Assembly (NCBI GenBank): GCA_903642275.1
Contig: CAHJWK010000002.1
Span: 1-64,000, forward strand
Direction of reading: 5' to 3'
DNA from: Chitinophagaceae bacterium
Lineage (GTDB): Bacteria > Bacteroidota > Bacteroidia > Chitinophagales > Chitinophagaceae
Length of the DNA: 64,000 nucleotides
The notes beneath the pieces are model-generated. The model saw only the letters and a program-made list of their open reading frames with translations. It was not told where the DNA came from and did no database searches. Shown here one piece after another: positions 27,563-38,400 of the stretch (its first letter is position 1; each line of letters starts with the position of its first letter). Made by a program: the position numbers and the translations under genes.

Positions 27563-28381
27563 ATGTCAGCAGCGATAAAAGAAGTTAAAAAAATAACCAC
27601 CAACACTTTGCAGCGCATGAAAGCAAATGGCGAAAAAATAGCCATGCTTACTGCGTATGATTTTTCATTTGCAAAGATTATTGACGGTGCAGATGTTGAT
27701 GTAATTCTGGTAGGCGATAGTGCCAGCAATGTAATGGCAGGCCATGAAACAACTTTACCCATTACGTTAGAGCAGATGATCTACCATGCATCGTCTGTTA
27801 TGCGTGGTATTAACCGCTGCCTTGTGGTAGTTGATCTGCCGTTTGGCTCTTATCAATCCAATTCTGAAATAGCGCTGGCTTCTGCCATACGTATAATGAA
27901 AGAAACCGGTGCACATGCTATTAAACTGGAAGGCGGCGAAGAAATTCTTGATAGTGTGAAAAGGATTATTTCTGCAGGCATACCGGTTATGGGACATCTG
28001 GGTTTAACGCCTCAAAGCATTTATAAATTCGGCACTTATAACGTGCGTGCTAAAGAAGAAGATGAGGCAAACAAATTACGTAACGATACGAAACTTTTGC
28101 AGGAAGCAGGTTGCTTTGCTGTTGTGTTGGAAAAAATTCCGGCGCAACTGGCAAAAGAAGTAACAGAAAGTATAAGTATACCAACTATTGGCATTGGTGC
28201 GGGTAAACATTGTGATGGCCAGGTATTGGTAATGCATGATATGCTTGGCATTAATACTGAATTTAAGCCAAGATTTTTGCGGCAGTATCTTGATTTATAT
28301 GAGCAATCCGGCAAAGCGGTGCGCAAATATATTGATGACGTAAAAACCGGTAGTTTTCCAAATGATAATGAATCTTATTGA
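27563..28381 (+). CDS. panB: 3-methyl-2-oxobutanoate hydroxymethyltransferase
   Basis: 272 residues from ATG 27563, chosen because [20 protein letters not shown] is the family start; an upstream in-frame ATG at 27539 would overlap ppk1. [32 protein letters not shown] and [13 protein letters not shown] are the substrate and metal-binding signatures. It makes ketopantoate from ketoisovalerate, the first committed step of pantothenate and CoA synthesis. Lies 16 bp after ppk1. Confidence 0.96.
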   Translation: MSAAIKEVKKITTNTLQRMKANGEKIAMLTAYDFSFAKIIDGADVDVILVGDSASNVMAGHETTLPITLEQMIYHASSVMRGINRCLVVVDLPFGSYQSNSEIALASAIRIMKETGAHAIKLEGGEEILDSVKRIISAGIPVMGHLGLTPQSIYKFGTYNVRAKEEDEANKLRNDTKLLQEAGCFAVVLEKIPAQLAKEVTESISIPTIGIGAGKHCDGQVLVMHDMLGINTEFKPRFLRQYLDLYEQSGKAVRKYIDDVKTGSFPNDNESY

Positions 28382-28530
28382 TTCAATTCATCAACCTTTG
28401 ACGATATACAATAAACGATTGAACTATGACTAAAACAACTATCAAAGATTTTATCTTTTCGTGATACTCTAAGTTTACATATCTTAACAAATAAGCTCAA
28501 CTTTATCTTATCAAGTTTGTTACCCAATTA

Positions 28531-29490
28531 ATGATTGAAGTAAAAAAAGTCAGCAAAACATTTAAGGCACAAACTGCCGTTGACAATATTTCTTTTCATG
28601 TTGATGAAGGAGAAAATTTTGTACTGCTTGGAACCAGTGGTTGTGGCAAAACCACCACGTTAAAAATGATCAACCGTTTAACAGAACCAACAAGTGGTGA
28701 AATTTTTATCAATCAAAAAAATATTCAACAGGAAAATGCTGAAACATTAAGACGCAACATTGGTTATGCTTTGCAAAACACAGGATTGTTTCCGCATTAT
28801 ACTGTTGCAGAAAATATTGCAGTTGTCCCGGTTCTTTTTAAATGGAATAAAGAAAAGACTAAGCAACGTGTTGAAGAATTAATGAGCAAGCTGCATCTTT
28901 CAAAAGATTATTATAATTCCTATCCGCATGAATTGAGTGGTGGCCAGCAGCAACGTGTTGGTCTTGCAAGATCATTAGCCGCTAATGCTCCTTTGCTATT
29001 AATGGACGAACCTTTTGGTGCTCTTGACCCAATAACAAGAATAAAAGTGCGTAACGATTTTAAAAACCTTGAAGAATTTAAAAAGAAAACAATTGTATTG
29101 GTAACACATGATGTGCAGGAAGCATTTGAACTTGCCGATAGAATTTGTTTGATGAATAAAGGAAAGATTGTGCAGGTTGGTACATCAGCAGAATTGTTAT
29201 TTAAGCCGGCAAATGATTTTGTAAAAGATTTTTTTAATGAACAGAGATTGCAGTTAGAATATAAATCGGTTACTGTAAAAATGCTTTGGAACCTGATCAC
29301 TGATAAACCTGATTTAAATGAAGGTAATGATGAGCAAAAGTTACCGGCAGATGCAAATGTTTGGCAGGCTTTGGAATTTTTTAGTTTGAATAATCGCGAA
29401 GCATTGCTCGCAAAAAATGACAATGAAGAAAAGCATATTAATTATACATCACTGATGAATGCTTTCAATCAATACAAAAAAAATAATTGA
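28531..29490 (+). CDS. ABC transporter ATP-binding protein, OpuCA/EgtV type
   Basis: 319 residues. Walker A GTSGCGKTT, Q-loop YALQNTGLFPHYTVAENI, signature LSGGQQQRVGLARS, Walker B LLLMDEPFGALDP and the switch VTHDVQ are all intact. The region after about residue 245 (VWQALEFFSLNNREALLAKND...SLMNAF) looks like one degenerate CBS half, where OpuCA/EgtV proteins usually carry a CBS pair. The family imports glycine betaine, carnitine, choline or ergothioneine. It shares the TGATG overlap with the permease/binding-protein gene, and the egt genes lie downstream, so ergothioneine or hercynine is a reasonable guess at the ligand. Confidence 0.9.
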   Translation: MIEVKKVSKTFKAQTAVDNISFHVDEGENFVLLGTSGCGKTTTLKMINRLTEPTSGEIFINQKNIQQENAETLRRNIGYALQNTGLFPHYTVAENIAVVPVLFKWNKEKTKQRVEELMSKLHLSKDYYNSYPHELSGGQQQRVGLARSLAANAPLLLMDEPFGALDPITRIKVRNDFKNLEEFKKKTIVLVTHDVQEAFELADRICLMNKGKIVQVGTSAELLFKPANDFVKDFFNEQRLQLEYKSVTVKMLWNLITDKPDLNEGNDEQKLPADANVWQALEFFSLNNREALLAKNDNEEKHINYTSLMNAFNQYKKNN

Positions 29491-31064
29491 TGGAACAGCA
29501 ACAAAGTTTATGGGATTTTATTGTTCAGCAACGCGGCAAGTTGCTGGATCAAACCATTGCACATGTTGGCTTAACATTCATTTCCTTATTAGTCGCAGTT
29601 TTGATTGGTTTGCCTTTAGGAATTTTTATTGTGCGTCAAAAAAAAGCTACAGGAATTGTTTTAGGCATTGCAGGCGTTTTACAAACTATTCCAAGCATTG
29701 CATTACTTGGTTTTATGATTCCATTGTTAGGTATTGGCCCGTTACCTGCCATTACAGCTTTGTTTTTATATGCGTTATTGCCCATCATCAGAAACACTTA
29801 CACAGGTATCAGGGAAGTAAACCATAATATTACAGAAGCCGCTACTGCAATGGGTTTTAGCAAATGGCAAACATTAATAAAAGTTGAACTGCCATTGGCT
29901 TTTCCGGTTATCATGGCTGGTATAAGAACAGCAACGGTTATTAATGTTGGTGTAGCAACCCTAGCCTCTTTAATTGCTGCCGGCGGTTTAGGTGAATTTA
30001 TTTTTGGTGGCATTTCACTCAACAATACGAATATGATTTTAGCTGGTGCAATACCAGCCGCATTGCTTGCTATTTTGTTTGATTTTTTATTGTCGCGTGT
30101 GCAAAAAATCAATTTTAATAAGCTGAGAATTGTTGCCTTTCTTATGCCTTTTATTGTTCTATTGTTATCATCTTTTTACATAATTCCGTCATTTGAAAAA
30201 AATAAATTGCTTGCAGGTTTTACGCCGGAGTTTATGGGCAGGCAAGATGGTTATTTGGGGTTAATATCAACCTATAAATTAAAAATAAAAAATGTTGTTA
30301 TTAGTGATGCAATAATGTATAAAGCGGCGTATGAAAAAAAATTAGATGTTATAAGTGGTTACAGCAGCGATGGAAGATTAAAGGCATTTGATTTGCTTGT
30401 GTTGGATGATGACAGACATATTTTCCCGCCTTATTATGCAGCACCGGTAATCAGGAATGATGTGTTATTAAAGTATCCTGAAGTTGAAAATGTATTGAAC
30501 CTGCTTTCAGGAAAAATTAATGATTCGATTATGACCGACTTAAATTATAAAGTTGATTATCTTAAACAATCTCCGGAAAAAGTGGCAAAAGACTTTTTAG
30601 TAAAAAACAATCTTTATAAACAACCACGCAATGGTTCAAAAGGGACAATAAAATTGGGTTCAAAAATTTTTGGTGAACAGTATATTTTAATCAACATGTA
30701 TTCAATGATTATTAAAGGTTATACTGATTTAAACGTTGATACAAAAACAGGTTTAGGTGGAACGAGTATTTGTTTTGATGCGATTATCAACAACCAGATT
30801 GACATGTACCCTGAATATACAGGAACAGGTTTGCTGGCAATATTAAATGCAACAACAAACACAGTTAGCAGCTTGCATCAAAACCGTGACAGTGTTTATG
30901 GTTATGTTTCTGATAAGTTTAAAAAGGAATATAATTTGGTTTGGTTAAAACCAATTGGATTTAATAATGCATATGCTTTAATGATGCGTAGAAAACAAAG
31001 TGATGAGTTGAATGTGCATACAATATCGCAATTAGTCAATTATACCAATGAAAGCAAAAAATAA
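29490..31064 (+). CDS. ABC permease fused to a circularly permuted substrate-binding domain (OpuC/EgtU type)
   Basis: 524 residues from ATG 29490 (TTG 29487 is one codon upstream). Residues 1-205 form the OpuCB-like permease with five or six helices and the coupling motif EAATAMGFSKWQTLIKVELP. After one more helix (about 215-233) comes a type-F binding domain in unusual order. First come motifs that normally lie in its C-terminal half (PEFMGRQDGYLGL, DVISGYSSDGR, FPPYYAAPVIRND, LNYKVD). Then come those of its N-terminal half (IKLGSKIFGEQYIL, GGTSICFDAI, DMYPEYTGTGLLAIL, WLKPIGFNNAYAL), after which the gene stops. Both halves occur once. Fusion of permease and binding domain is known for OpuC-like proteins and EgtU; the permuted order is what I see here. 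Confidence 0.87.
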   Translation: MEQQQSLWDFIVQQRGKLLDQTIAHVGLTFISLLVAVLIGLPLGIFIVRQKKATGIVLGIAGVLQTIPSIALLGFMIPLLGIGPLPAITALFLYALLPIIRNTYTGIREVNHNITEAATAMGFSKWQTLIKVELPLAFPVIMAGIRTATVINVGVATLASLIAAGGLGEFIFGGISLNNTNMILAGAIPAALLAILFDFLLSRVQKINFNKLRIVAFLMPFIVLLLSSFYIIPSFEKNKLLAGFTPEFMGRQDGYLGLISTYKLKIKNVVISDAIMYKAAYEKKLDVISGYSSDGRLKAFDLLVLDDDRHIFPPYYAAPVIRNDVLLKYPEVENVLNLLSGKINDSIMTDLNYKVDYLKQSPEKVAKDFLVKNNLYKQPRNGSKGTIKLGSKIFGEQYILINMYSMIIKGYTDLNVDTKTGLGGTSICFDAIINNQIDMYPEYTGTGLLAILNATTNTVSSLHQNRDSVYGYVSDKFKKEYNLVWLKPIGFNNAYALMMRRKQSDELNVHTISQLVNYTNESKK

Positions 31065-31090
31065 CTTATTGTAAATTTAGCTGTACATTA

Positions 31091-32587
31091 ATGCTACGCT
31101 TTGCAATTCTTTTTGTTTCGATTATTTATGCGTTTACTAATTCTGTTTTTTCGCAGGTTAAGCATATTATATATAAAGAAAGCTTTGAAGATTTTTCTAA
31201 TCCGGAACGAGGTTTTTATATTCCTTTTACAACCGGCAGCAGCAATTTCACTCCATTAAATTTAGACAAACTAAAAGCATTTCATTCTGTACCTCAACAG
31301 GCAAAGTCAGCCAGTTATTCTTTTTACGGATCACTCATTTACCGTTCTTACCGCCTTGAAACATTTAAGTCAGGCGCCATTGATACAGGCTTTCTTGGTT
31401 TAATACAAAATGATTTTAATGTAGTTCGTGAAGCAGGTTTAAAAGTAATCCTTCGCTTTTCTTATATTGATCAATCGCATTCAGGTAATTGCACTGATGA
31501 GTACAAAATTTGCCCACCGTATGGTGATGCTCCTAAAAATATTGTGCTAATGCACATTGCACAGCTTAAACCTTTGCTGCAAAAAAATGCTGACGTGATT
31601 GCTGTCTTACAAATGGGTTTTATTGGTATTTGGGGTGAAAATTATTTTACTGATTATTTTGGAGATGCATCAACTAATCATCTTGGTTATGTAGCTGACA
31701 GTAGTTGGAGAGACCGTAATGAAGTGTTAAAAGCTTTGCTTGATGCATTACCGGAAGACCGCATGGTGCAAGTGCGTACTCCACAAATAAAACAACGCTT
31801 TGTATATGGCCCAAAAGCACCTGTTACTTCTGCTGCGCTTACAGAAAATGAATCCTATACAGAAAATGATAAAGCACGAATAGGTTTTCATAATGATTGT
31901 TTTTTAAGCAGTGTTGATGATTATGGAACTTTTTACAATTATGGCAATTCTTCATCCTCACGTGATACAGCTAATATTAGGTTGCAGCATTATTTTACAA
32001 ATGACAGTCGCTATACTGCAATTGGCGGCGAAACATGTGATGACGCATTTAGTCCTCAAAACAATTGTGGTGGAGCGCAACAAATAATGGCTGCCATGCA
32101 TTATAGTTGTTTAAATGCAGCTTATAATAATACTGTAAATAATGATTGGGACAGCGGCGGCTGCATAAGTGAGATTAAACGCAATCTTGGTTACAGATTT
32201 GTTTTGTTAAGTACAGACTTACCTTCAATGGTAAAAATAAAAAGTAAATTAAATATACAAATCAAATTAAAAAATGTTGGTTATGCATCGCCTTTTAATC
32301 CAAGGCCTGTTCAGCTTGTTCTTCGAAACTTAAAAACAAAAAAGATTACTTGCGTTCCAATGCAAACAGACGTAAGAAAATGGTTTAGCGGTGATGTTTT
32401 AATTAATGAAAATTTAACCATGTCACATAACATTGATCCGGGATCATATGAATTACTCCTCAATCTGCCTGATGGTTATACTTCGTTGGCAAAGCGTGCT
32501 GTGTATAGTATTCGCTTTGCAAATGAAAACCTTTGGGAAGCTGAATCCGGTTACAATAAACTCAATTGTACAATCAGGGTAGAATGA
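31091..32587 (+). CDS. Secreted DUF4874/DUF4832 protein
   Basis: 498 residues with a signal peptide (FVSIIYAFTNSVFSQ). The first domain (about 25-190) contains FSNPERGFYIPF, VVREAGLKVILRFSY and LQMGFIGIWGENYF, the pattern of the DUF4874 TIM-barrel-like domain. The second (about 200-490) matches DUF4832. Function unknown; these domains are found in secreted proteins thought to be glycosidase-like. It begins 26 bp after the transporter gene and precedes egtB by 93 bp in the same direction, so it may belong to the same transcript. Confidence 0.78.
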   Translation: MLRFAILFVSIIYAFTNSVFSQVKHIIYKESFEDFSNPERGFYIPFTTGSSNFTPLNLDKLKAFHSVPQQAKSASYSFYGSLIYRSYRLETFKSGAIDTGFLGLIQNDFNVVREAGLKVILRFSYIDQSHSGNCTDEYKICPPYGDAPKNIVLMHIAQLKPLLQKNADVIAVLQMGFIGIWGENYFTDYFGDASTNHLGYVADSSWRDRNEVLKALLDALPEDRMVQVRTPQIKQRFVYGPKAPVTSAALTENESYTENDKARIGFHNDCFLSSVDDYGTFYNYGNSSSSRDTANIRLQHYFTNDSRYTAIGGETCDDAFSPQNNCGGAQQIMAAMHYSCLNAAYNNTVNNDWDSGGCISEIKRNLGYRFVLLSTDLPSMVKIKSKLNIQIKLKNVGYASPFNPRPVQLVLRNLKTKKITCVPMQTDVRKWFSGDVLINENLTMSHNIDPGSYELLLNLPDGYTSLAKRAVYSIRFANENLWEAESGYNKLNCTIRVE

Positions 32588-32680
32588 AATTTATTTATGT
32601 AATGATTTATCGTTCGATAATTTTTTATGTTAATTAATAGCACGCATTCAAATAAACTTTGACTTTTAATTTTTTATAAA

Positions 32681-33826
32681 ATGAATTTACAAGAACGTTT
32701 TCAACAAGTCCGCAACCGCTCAGCAAGCATTTGTGCCAATCTTCAAACAGAAGATTATGTGGTGCAGCCAGTGGTTGACGTCAGTCCACCCAAATGGCAC
32801 CTTGGTCATACAACATGGTTTTGGGAGGAAATGATTTTAAAACCAAACGATGAAAACTATCAAGAGTTCAATCCAAATTATAACTACGTTTTTAATAGTT
32901 ATTATGAATCGGTCGGTGCAAGAGTTATAAGAACAGACAGAGGTAATTTGAGCCGTCCATCTGTTGAAGATGTTTATAAATACCGTAAGTATATTGATGA
33001 AGCCATGTCGCACTTCTTGAGGAATAGTTTAAGTAAGGAATTGAACAATTTAATTGTGCTTGGATTAAATCATGAGGAGCAGCACCAGGAATTATTAGCA
33101 ACTGATATCAAATTTATTTTAGGTAACAATCCGTTGTTTCCTGCTTTGTATCAGGAAGAAAAAAAATTATCTGCATTAAAACAAAAGGAGTGGATACATA
33201 TTGATGAAGGCATGTATGAAATAGGTTTTGAAGGCGAAAGTTTTTGTTTTGATAATGAGTTGAACCGTCATAAAGTATATCTTAATGATTATTCTATTTC
33301 AAGTGAACCTGTAATCAACAAAGAATATCTCGAGTTTATAAATACCGGCGGCTATAAAAATTTTATTTACTGGCACATGGAAGGTTGGGAATGGGTAAAA
33401 GCAAACCAGGTTAATGCACCGATGTATTGGCACTTGATTAATGGTGAATGGATGAACTATACACTAAATGGTTTGATGCCGGTTGATTTAAATGAACCTG
33501 TTTGTCATATTAGTTTTTATGAGGCGTATGCGTATGCTTCCTGGAAAGGTTTGCGTTTGCCAACAGAAGCTGAATGGGAAGTTGCCGCAACAAAATTTAA
33601 ATGGGGTAAACGCTGGGAATGGACTGAAAGTGCTTATTTACCGTATCCTGGTTTTTCAAAAGCACCTGGCGCCGTTGGTGAGTATAATGGTAAGTTTATG
33701 GTAAATCAAAAAGTACTGCGCGGTGCATCTGAAATAACTCCACCTAATCACAGCCGCATCACTTACAGAAACTTTTTTCATGCGCCGTTACGCTGGCAAT
33801 ATACAGGCATACGTCTTGCTAAATAA
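32681..33826 (+). CDS. egtB: Ergothioneine biosynthesis protein EgtB
   Basis: 381 residues. The N-terminal DinB-like domain carries the iron ligands: His at residue 43 in KWHLGHTTWFWEE (or 40) and HEEQHQE at 131-137, the HX3HXE motif. The C-terminal FGE-sulfatase-like domain has GLRLPTEAEWEVAA and the ending LRWQYTGIRLAK. EgtB is the non-heme iron enzyme that joins hercynine to a thiol (gamma-glutamylcysteine or cysteine) with oxygen to form the sulfoxide precursor of ergothioneine. egtD follows after 8 bp. No egtC or egtE is seen in the window. Confidence 0.93.
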   Translation: MNLQERFQQVRNRSASICANLQTEDYVVQPVVDVSPPKWHLGHTTWFWEEMILKPNDENYQEFNPNYNYVFNSYYESVGARVIRTDRGNLSRPSVEDVYKYRKYIDEAMSHFLRNSLSKELNNLIVLGLNHEEQHQELLATDIKFILGNNPLFPALYQEEKKLSALKQKEWIHIDEGMYEIGFEGESFCFDNELNRHKVYLNDYSISSEPVINKEYLEFINTGGYKNFIYWHMEGWEWVKANQVNAPMYWHLINGEWMNYTLNGLMPVDLNEPVCHISFYEAYAYASWKGLRLPTEAEWEVAATKFKWGKRWEWTESAYLPYPGFSKAPGAVGEYNGKFMVNQKVLRGASEITPPNHSRITYRNFFHAPLRWQYTGIRLAK

Positions 33827-33834
33827 ACTTACAT

Positions 33835-34806
33835 ATGCAACTAACAACCGTATCAGAAAACATAACAACAAAGTTTTATAAAGATGTAATGAAAGGTTTG
33901 CAATCATCATCAAAATACCTTGAGTCAAAATATTTTTATGATGATCATGGTGATGATCTGTTTCAGCAAATCATGCATTGTGATGAATACTATCTTACAG
34001 ATTGTGAAATGGAAATTTTAAAAAACCAATCTGCGGATATTGCTTCCACCATTTTTGCTTCAGAAAAAAGTTATGATATAATAGAATTAGGCGCAGGCGA
34101 TTGCAGCAAGTCGGTTTATCTGCTAAGACAAGTTTTAAAGCGTAATAAAAACGTCACTTTTTTCCCGGTTGATATTTCAAAACATGTGATTGATTTAATT
34201 AAAGAGGAGTTGCCTAAAAAAGTTCGCAACTTAAACATACAAGGCCTCAATGGTGAGTACATGGAGATGCTTAAAAAAGCAAATCAGCTATCAATAAAAA
34301 GAAAGCTGGTTTTGTTTATGGGTAGCAATATTGGTAACATGAACTATAAGCAATCCATTGCTTTCTGTAAAGAAGTAAGAAGCAGTTTAAAGCCTGGAGA
34401 TTGTTTGCTGATTGGCTTTGATTTAAAGAAGGATCCGAAAATAATCCTTGATGCTTACAACGATAAACAAGGGATTACACGTGAGTTTAATCTTAATTTA
34501 TTAAAACGAATAAACAGGGAATTAAATGCAGACTTCTCTATTGAAAAATTTTCACATTTTCCTGTTTACAATCCCGAAAATGGCGAATGCAAGAGTTACT
34601 TAATCAGCAACTGCAAACAACGTGTGTTTATTGGTGACACAGAGTTTATAAATTTTGATGCATACGAAACTATTGATATGGAAATTTCAACCAAGTATTC
34701 AATTGAACAAATCAATCATATTGCTGGAAAGTGTGACTTTGAAACCATTGAACATTTTTATGATTCAAAACAATGGTTTGTTGATGCATTATGGAAGTGT
34801 GTATAA
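33835..34806 (+). CDS. egtD: L-histidine N(alpha)-methyltransferase EgtD
   Basis: 323 residues, standard length. Family stretches: KYFYDDHGDDLFQQIM, DIIELGAGDCSKS (SAM motif I), LVLFMGSNIGNM and DAYNDKQGITREFNLNLL, which holds the Asn/Tyr residues contacting histidine. It trimethylates histidine to hercynine, the first step of ergothioneine synthesis. It lies 8 bp after egtB; together with the upstream transporter it makes a coherent trimethylammonium-thiol locus. Confidence 0.94.
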   Translation: MQLTTVSENITTKFYKDVMKGLQSSSKYLESKYFYDDHGDDLFQQIMHCDEYYLTDCEMEILKNQSADIASTIFASEKSYDIIELGAGDCSKSVYLLRQVLKRNKNVTFFPVDISKHVIDLIKEELPKKVRNLNIQGLNGEYMEMLKKANQLSIKRKLVLFMGSNIGNMNYKQSIAFCKEVRSSLKPGDCLLIGFDLKKDPKIILDAYNDKQGITREFNLNLLKRINRELNADFSIEKFSHFPVYNPENGECKSYLISNCKQRVFIGDTEFINFDAYETIDMEISTKYSIEQINHIAGKCDFETIEHFYDSKQWFVDALWKCV

Positions 34807-34883
34807 TCAATAACAAAACCGTAAATCTGGGAAAGTTAATGTAAAATTTAGTTTAAGTGCTAACAATTTACTGCCGTTATTTT

Positions 34884-35294
34884 TTATTTGTTAATCATTC
34901 CATCAATACTAACCTTACCAGGCCCGCAAAATAATAACGTAACAAAAGCACTTAAATACAATAAAGCAAGTTCAGAATCAACTAAAGATTTACCCGCATC
35001 AGCGCCAAATACAGCAACGAGCATGGTTATAATTAAAGGTATTAAGGCAAGCCTTGTAAATAAACCAAGCACAATAAACAGGGCGCAGAAAAATTCAGCA
35101 AAAATGGCCAGTATTAAAGATGTTCTCGTGCCAAGATGAAAAAAATTATAGAACTTGTATTGTAAAGTGGAGAAGTTTATCATCTTGTCGTAACCATGCT
35201 TTACAAGTATCAGCGACCCAAACACAACACGTAACAATAACATAGAAAAATTAAAAGCACCTGCACTATATTTTATAGAAAGAATTCTTTTCAT
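34884..35294 (-). CDS. DoxX family membrane protein
   Basis: 136 residues, four transmembrane helices. LLLRVVFGSLILVKHGYDKM, FAEFFCALFIVLGLFTRLALIP and the final LLFCGPGKVSIDG are DoxX family signatures. Relatives associate with superoxide dismutase or terminal oxidases in other bacteria, but here the specific role is unknown. Single gene, convergent with egtD. Confidence 0.87.
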   Translation of the reverse strand: MKRILSIKYSAGAFNFSMLLLRVVFGSLILVKHGYDKMINFSTLQYKFYNFFHLGTRTSLILAIFAEFFCALFIVLGLFTRLALIPLIITMLVAVFGADAGKSLVDSELALLYLSAFVTLLFCGPGKVSIDGMINK

Positions 35295-35452
35295 AATAGT
35301 CTTATTTATACAAAAATAATTTTTTCAACGGTTATCCACAATTCAAAAATGCATTATTGCATGGCATAATTGAGAAGTTATCTTTAAGCGCTTTTACGTT
35401 TATTTAAGAAAGTGTTTAAAATATTTGCAAATTGATCACCGTTCAGCAAAAC

Positions 35453-38400
35453 ATGGAGTGCAAAAAGTTAACAACATTACTTTTTTTATTGTTTTCATTT
35501 TATTTTTCCAACGCACAATCAACAAAAATTTATAACGATCCCGATGCAGATTTTAAGCAGGCTAAAGAGTTATACCAGCAACAAAAGTTCAGTCTTGCTT
35601 ATCCTTTGTTTGAAAAATTATATATAGATGACAACCGGAAAAGTTATATACCAATCACGGTTCAAACAGAAGCAAAGTATTATTCTATTGTCTGCAGGTT
35701 GCAACTGAATGATGTAAGTGCCGTGCAGAATGCAATTGATTTCATCAATCTTGAACACAATGCACCTCGCATTGAAATGATGTGTTACCAGTTAGGCGAA
35801 TATTATTATAAGCACCAGGACTTTGCAGATGCATTGGATCATTATCAGAAAGCAAACATTGCCAACTTAAGCAATATAGAAATTGGCAACATGAAGTTTC
35901 ATGAAGGTTATGCCTATTTTACAATGCAGCGTTTTGAAGATGCGAAGCCATTGTTTGAAGCCATTCAGCAAATACCATCAGATCCTAACTATTACGATGC
36001 AAATTATTATTACGGATACATTGCTTTCTCTGAAAAAAATTATGCGCAGGCATTAACATCTTTTCAAACAATAGAGCAGCAGGCAAAGTATCAACCCATC
36101 ATACCATATTACATTGCAGAGATTTATTATTACCGTGGTGAAAAAGATAAGGCGCTTGATTATGCAGAGAAGACTTTGCAAAGCAACAACCAGTTCTATG
36201 ATCTGCAGTTGCGTGAGTTGGTTGGCCATATTTATTTTGAAAAAGGCAACTATAAAAAAGCCTTGCCTTACCTGGAAAAATATGTAAGCAATACTGAAAA
36301 AGTTAGCCGCGAAGATTTGTATGAACTTTCTTATTGTTATTATGATGCGGAACAATATAAACAGGCAAGCCAGGGTTTTAAAGAGTTAGGCGGTAAGCAG
36401 GATACGATTGCGCAAAACAGCATGTATTTATTAGGCGATTCTTATTTAAAGCTTGGTAACAAAGCCGGTGCAAGAAATGCATTTTTGTTTTGTTCACTCA
36501 ACAGTAATGATGCACAGCAAAAAGAAGTTTCAAAATTTAATTATGCAAAGCTGTCGGTTGAATTGGGTTATACTGATGTTGCGCTGAATGAGCTTAAAAG
36601 TTTTATTGCAACTTATCCAAACTCTGAATATACTGATGAAGCAAAAGAGTTGCTGGTAAATGTGTTATCAAATACAAATAATTATAAAGATGCACTTCAA
36701 TTGGTTGAAACATTACAATCACAAGGCGAGCTTGTAAAAAAAGCGTATCCAAAAATTTTATATGGACGTGCCGTTGAGTTAATTAACGACCAGCAATTAT
36801 CACAGGCAGATGATTTGTTGAACAGAATTTTTTCAATTGAATACAACCAACTATATATTCCTTACGCTAACTTCTGGAAAGGTGAAATTGCATATAGGAA
36901 TAATACATTCGATTCAGGTGTTTATTATCTGCAGCAGTATTTGAAATCTCCTTCCACTTACGGAGAAGTCAGCGCTGCTCATGCGCACTACACACTGGGT
37001 TATTGTTATTTAAGACAGGAAGATTATGATGATGCATTAAAGAGCTTTACTGATGTGGCAACATCAATTACTTCTAATTCTCAGCCTTTGGCAACGGATT
37101 CGTATTTGCGCGAGGCAGATTGCTACTTCATCAAAAAAAATTACAACAAAGCTTTGCCAATGTATGAAGCTGTTATTAATGACCAGTTGCCTCCGGCGGA
37201 TTATGCCTTGTATCAGAAAGCAGTTATTGCCGGTGCCAACAGCCAATATGCACAAAAAGTGGCGTTGCTGCAATCTATTCAGAACCGTTATCCATCTTCG
37301 CCACTTGTGGCTGATGTGAATATGGAAGTGGCAAATACGTATTTGGCAAGTGAACAATATGAAGTTGCCATCAAGCCATTAAATACAATTATTGCAGGTA
37401 AGAATGATGCATTTAAACCACAGGCTTATTTAAAGCTTGGCGTGAGTTATTATAATTTGAAAGACAATCAGAATGCACTGAGCAGTTTTCAAAAGCTTAT
37501 TACAACCTATCCAAATGCACCTGAAAGTGATGAAGCAGTTAATTATGTACGGGACATTTTTATTGATATGCAAAAGCCTGATGACTTTGTTGCCTTCATG
37601 CAAAAAGCAGGCAAGCCTATAAGTTATTCCGAACAGGATTCACTCACATTTATAACAGCTCAATCAGCATATAACAATAAATCTTATGATAATGCTTTGC
37701 AGGGTTTCAATAATTATGTAACAAAATTTCCTGCTGGCAAATATGCAGTAGAAGCAAATTATTATTCGGCTGATATTTATAACACGCGAAAAGATTTTAC
37801 GCATGCGCTTACCTATTATAATAATGTTGCACAAAAAGCGCCCAACAGTTATGCTGAAACAAGCACATTGCAGGCGGCACGTATTTCTTATTTTGAATTG
37901 AAAGATTATAAGCAGGCTGAACAATATTTCAACCAGTTAAAATCAATTGCCACAACACCTGAAAACAAGTTAGAAAGTGAACGTGGCTTGCTACGTTGTC
38001 AATATAAATTAAATGAGGTTGACAGTGCTTTGGCCAATGCGCAGGATTTATTGCAGCAAAAAGGTATTGCTTCAGACGATAAAGCAATGGCAAATCTTAT
38101 CATTGCAAAAAATTATCAAACCAATAACCAGCTTGATGCAGCAGGCGATGCATATAAAACAGTTGTAAGCACCGGCAAGAGTGAGTATGCAGCAGAAGCA
38201 CGTTACCGCATTGCTGAAATCTTATATCAGCAAAATAATTTAAAAGAGGCGGAGAAAGCGGGCTTTGATGTAATTAATAAAGCCGGCAGTTACGATTATT
38301 GGATAACCAAAGTCTATATTTTATTAGGTGATATTTATTTAAAAGAGCAGGATTATTTTAATGCTGAAGCTACGTTGCGCAGCGTAGTTCAGAACGCAAC

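Noticed and set aside
28531-31064. Simple glycine-betaine osmoprotectant transporter
   Set aside because: Not excluded by the domains, but the neighbouring egtB and egtD make an ergothioneine-related ligand at least as likely, so the genes were left without a symbol.
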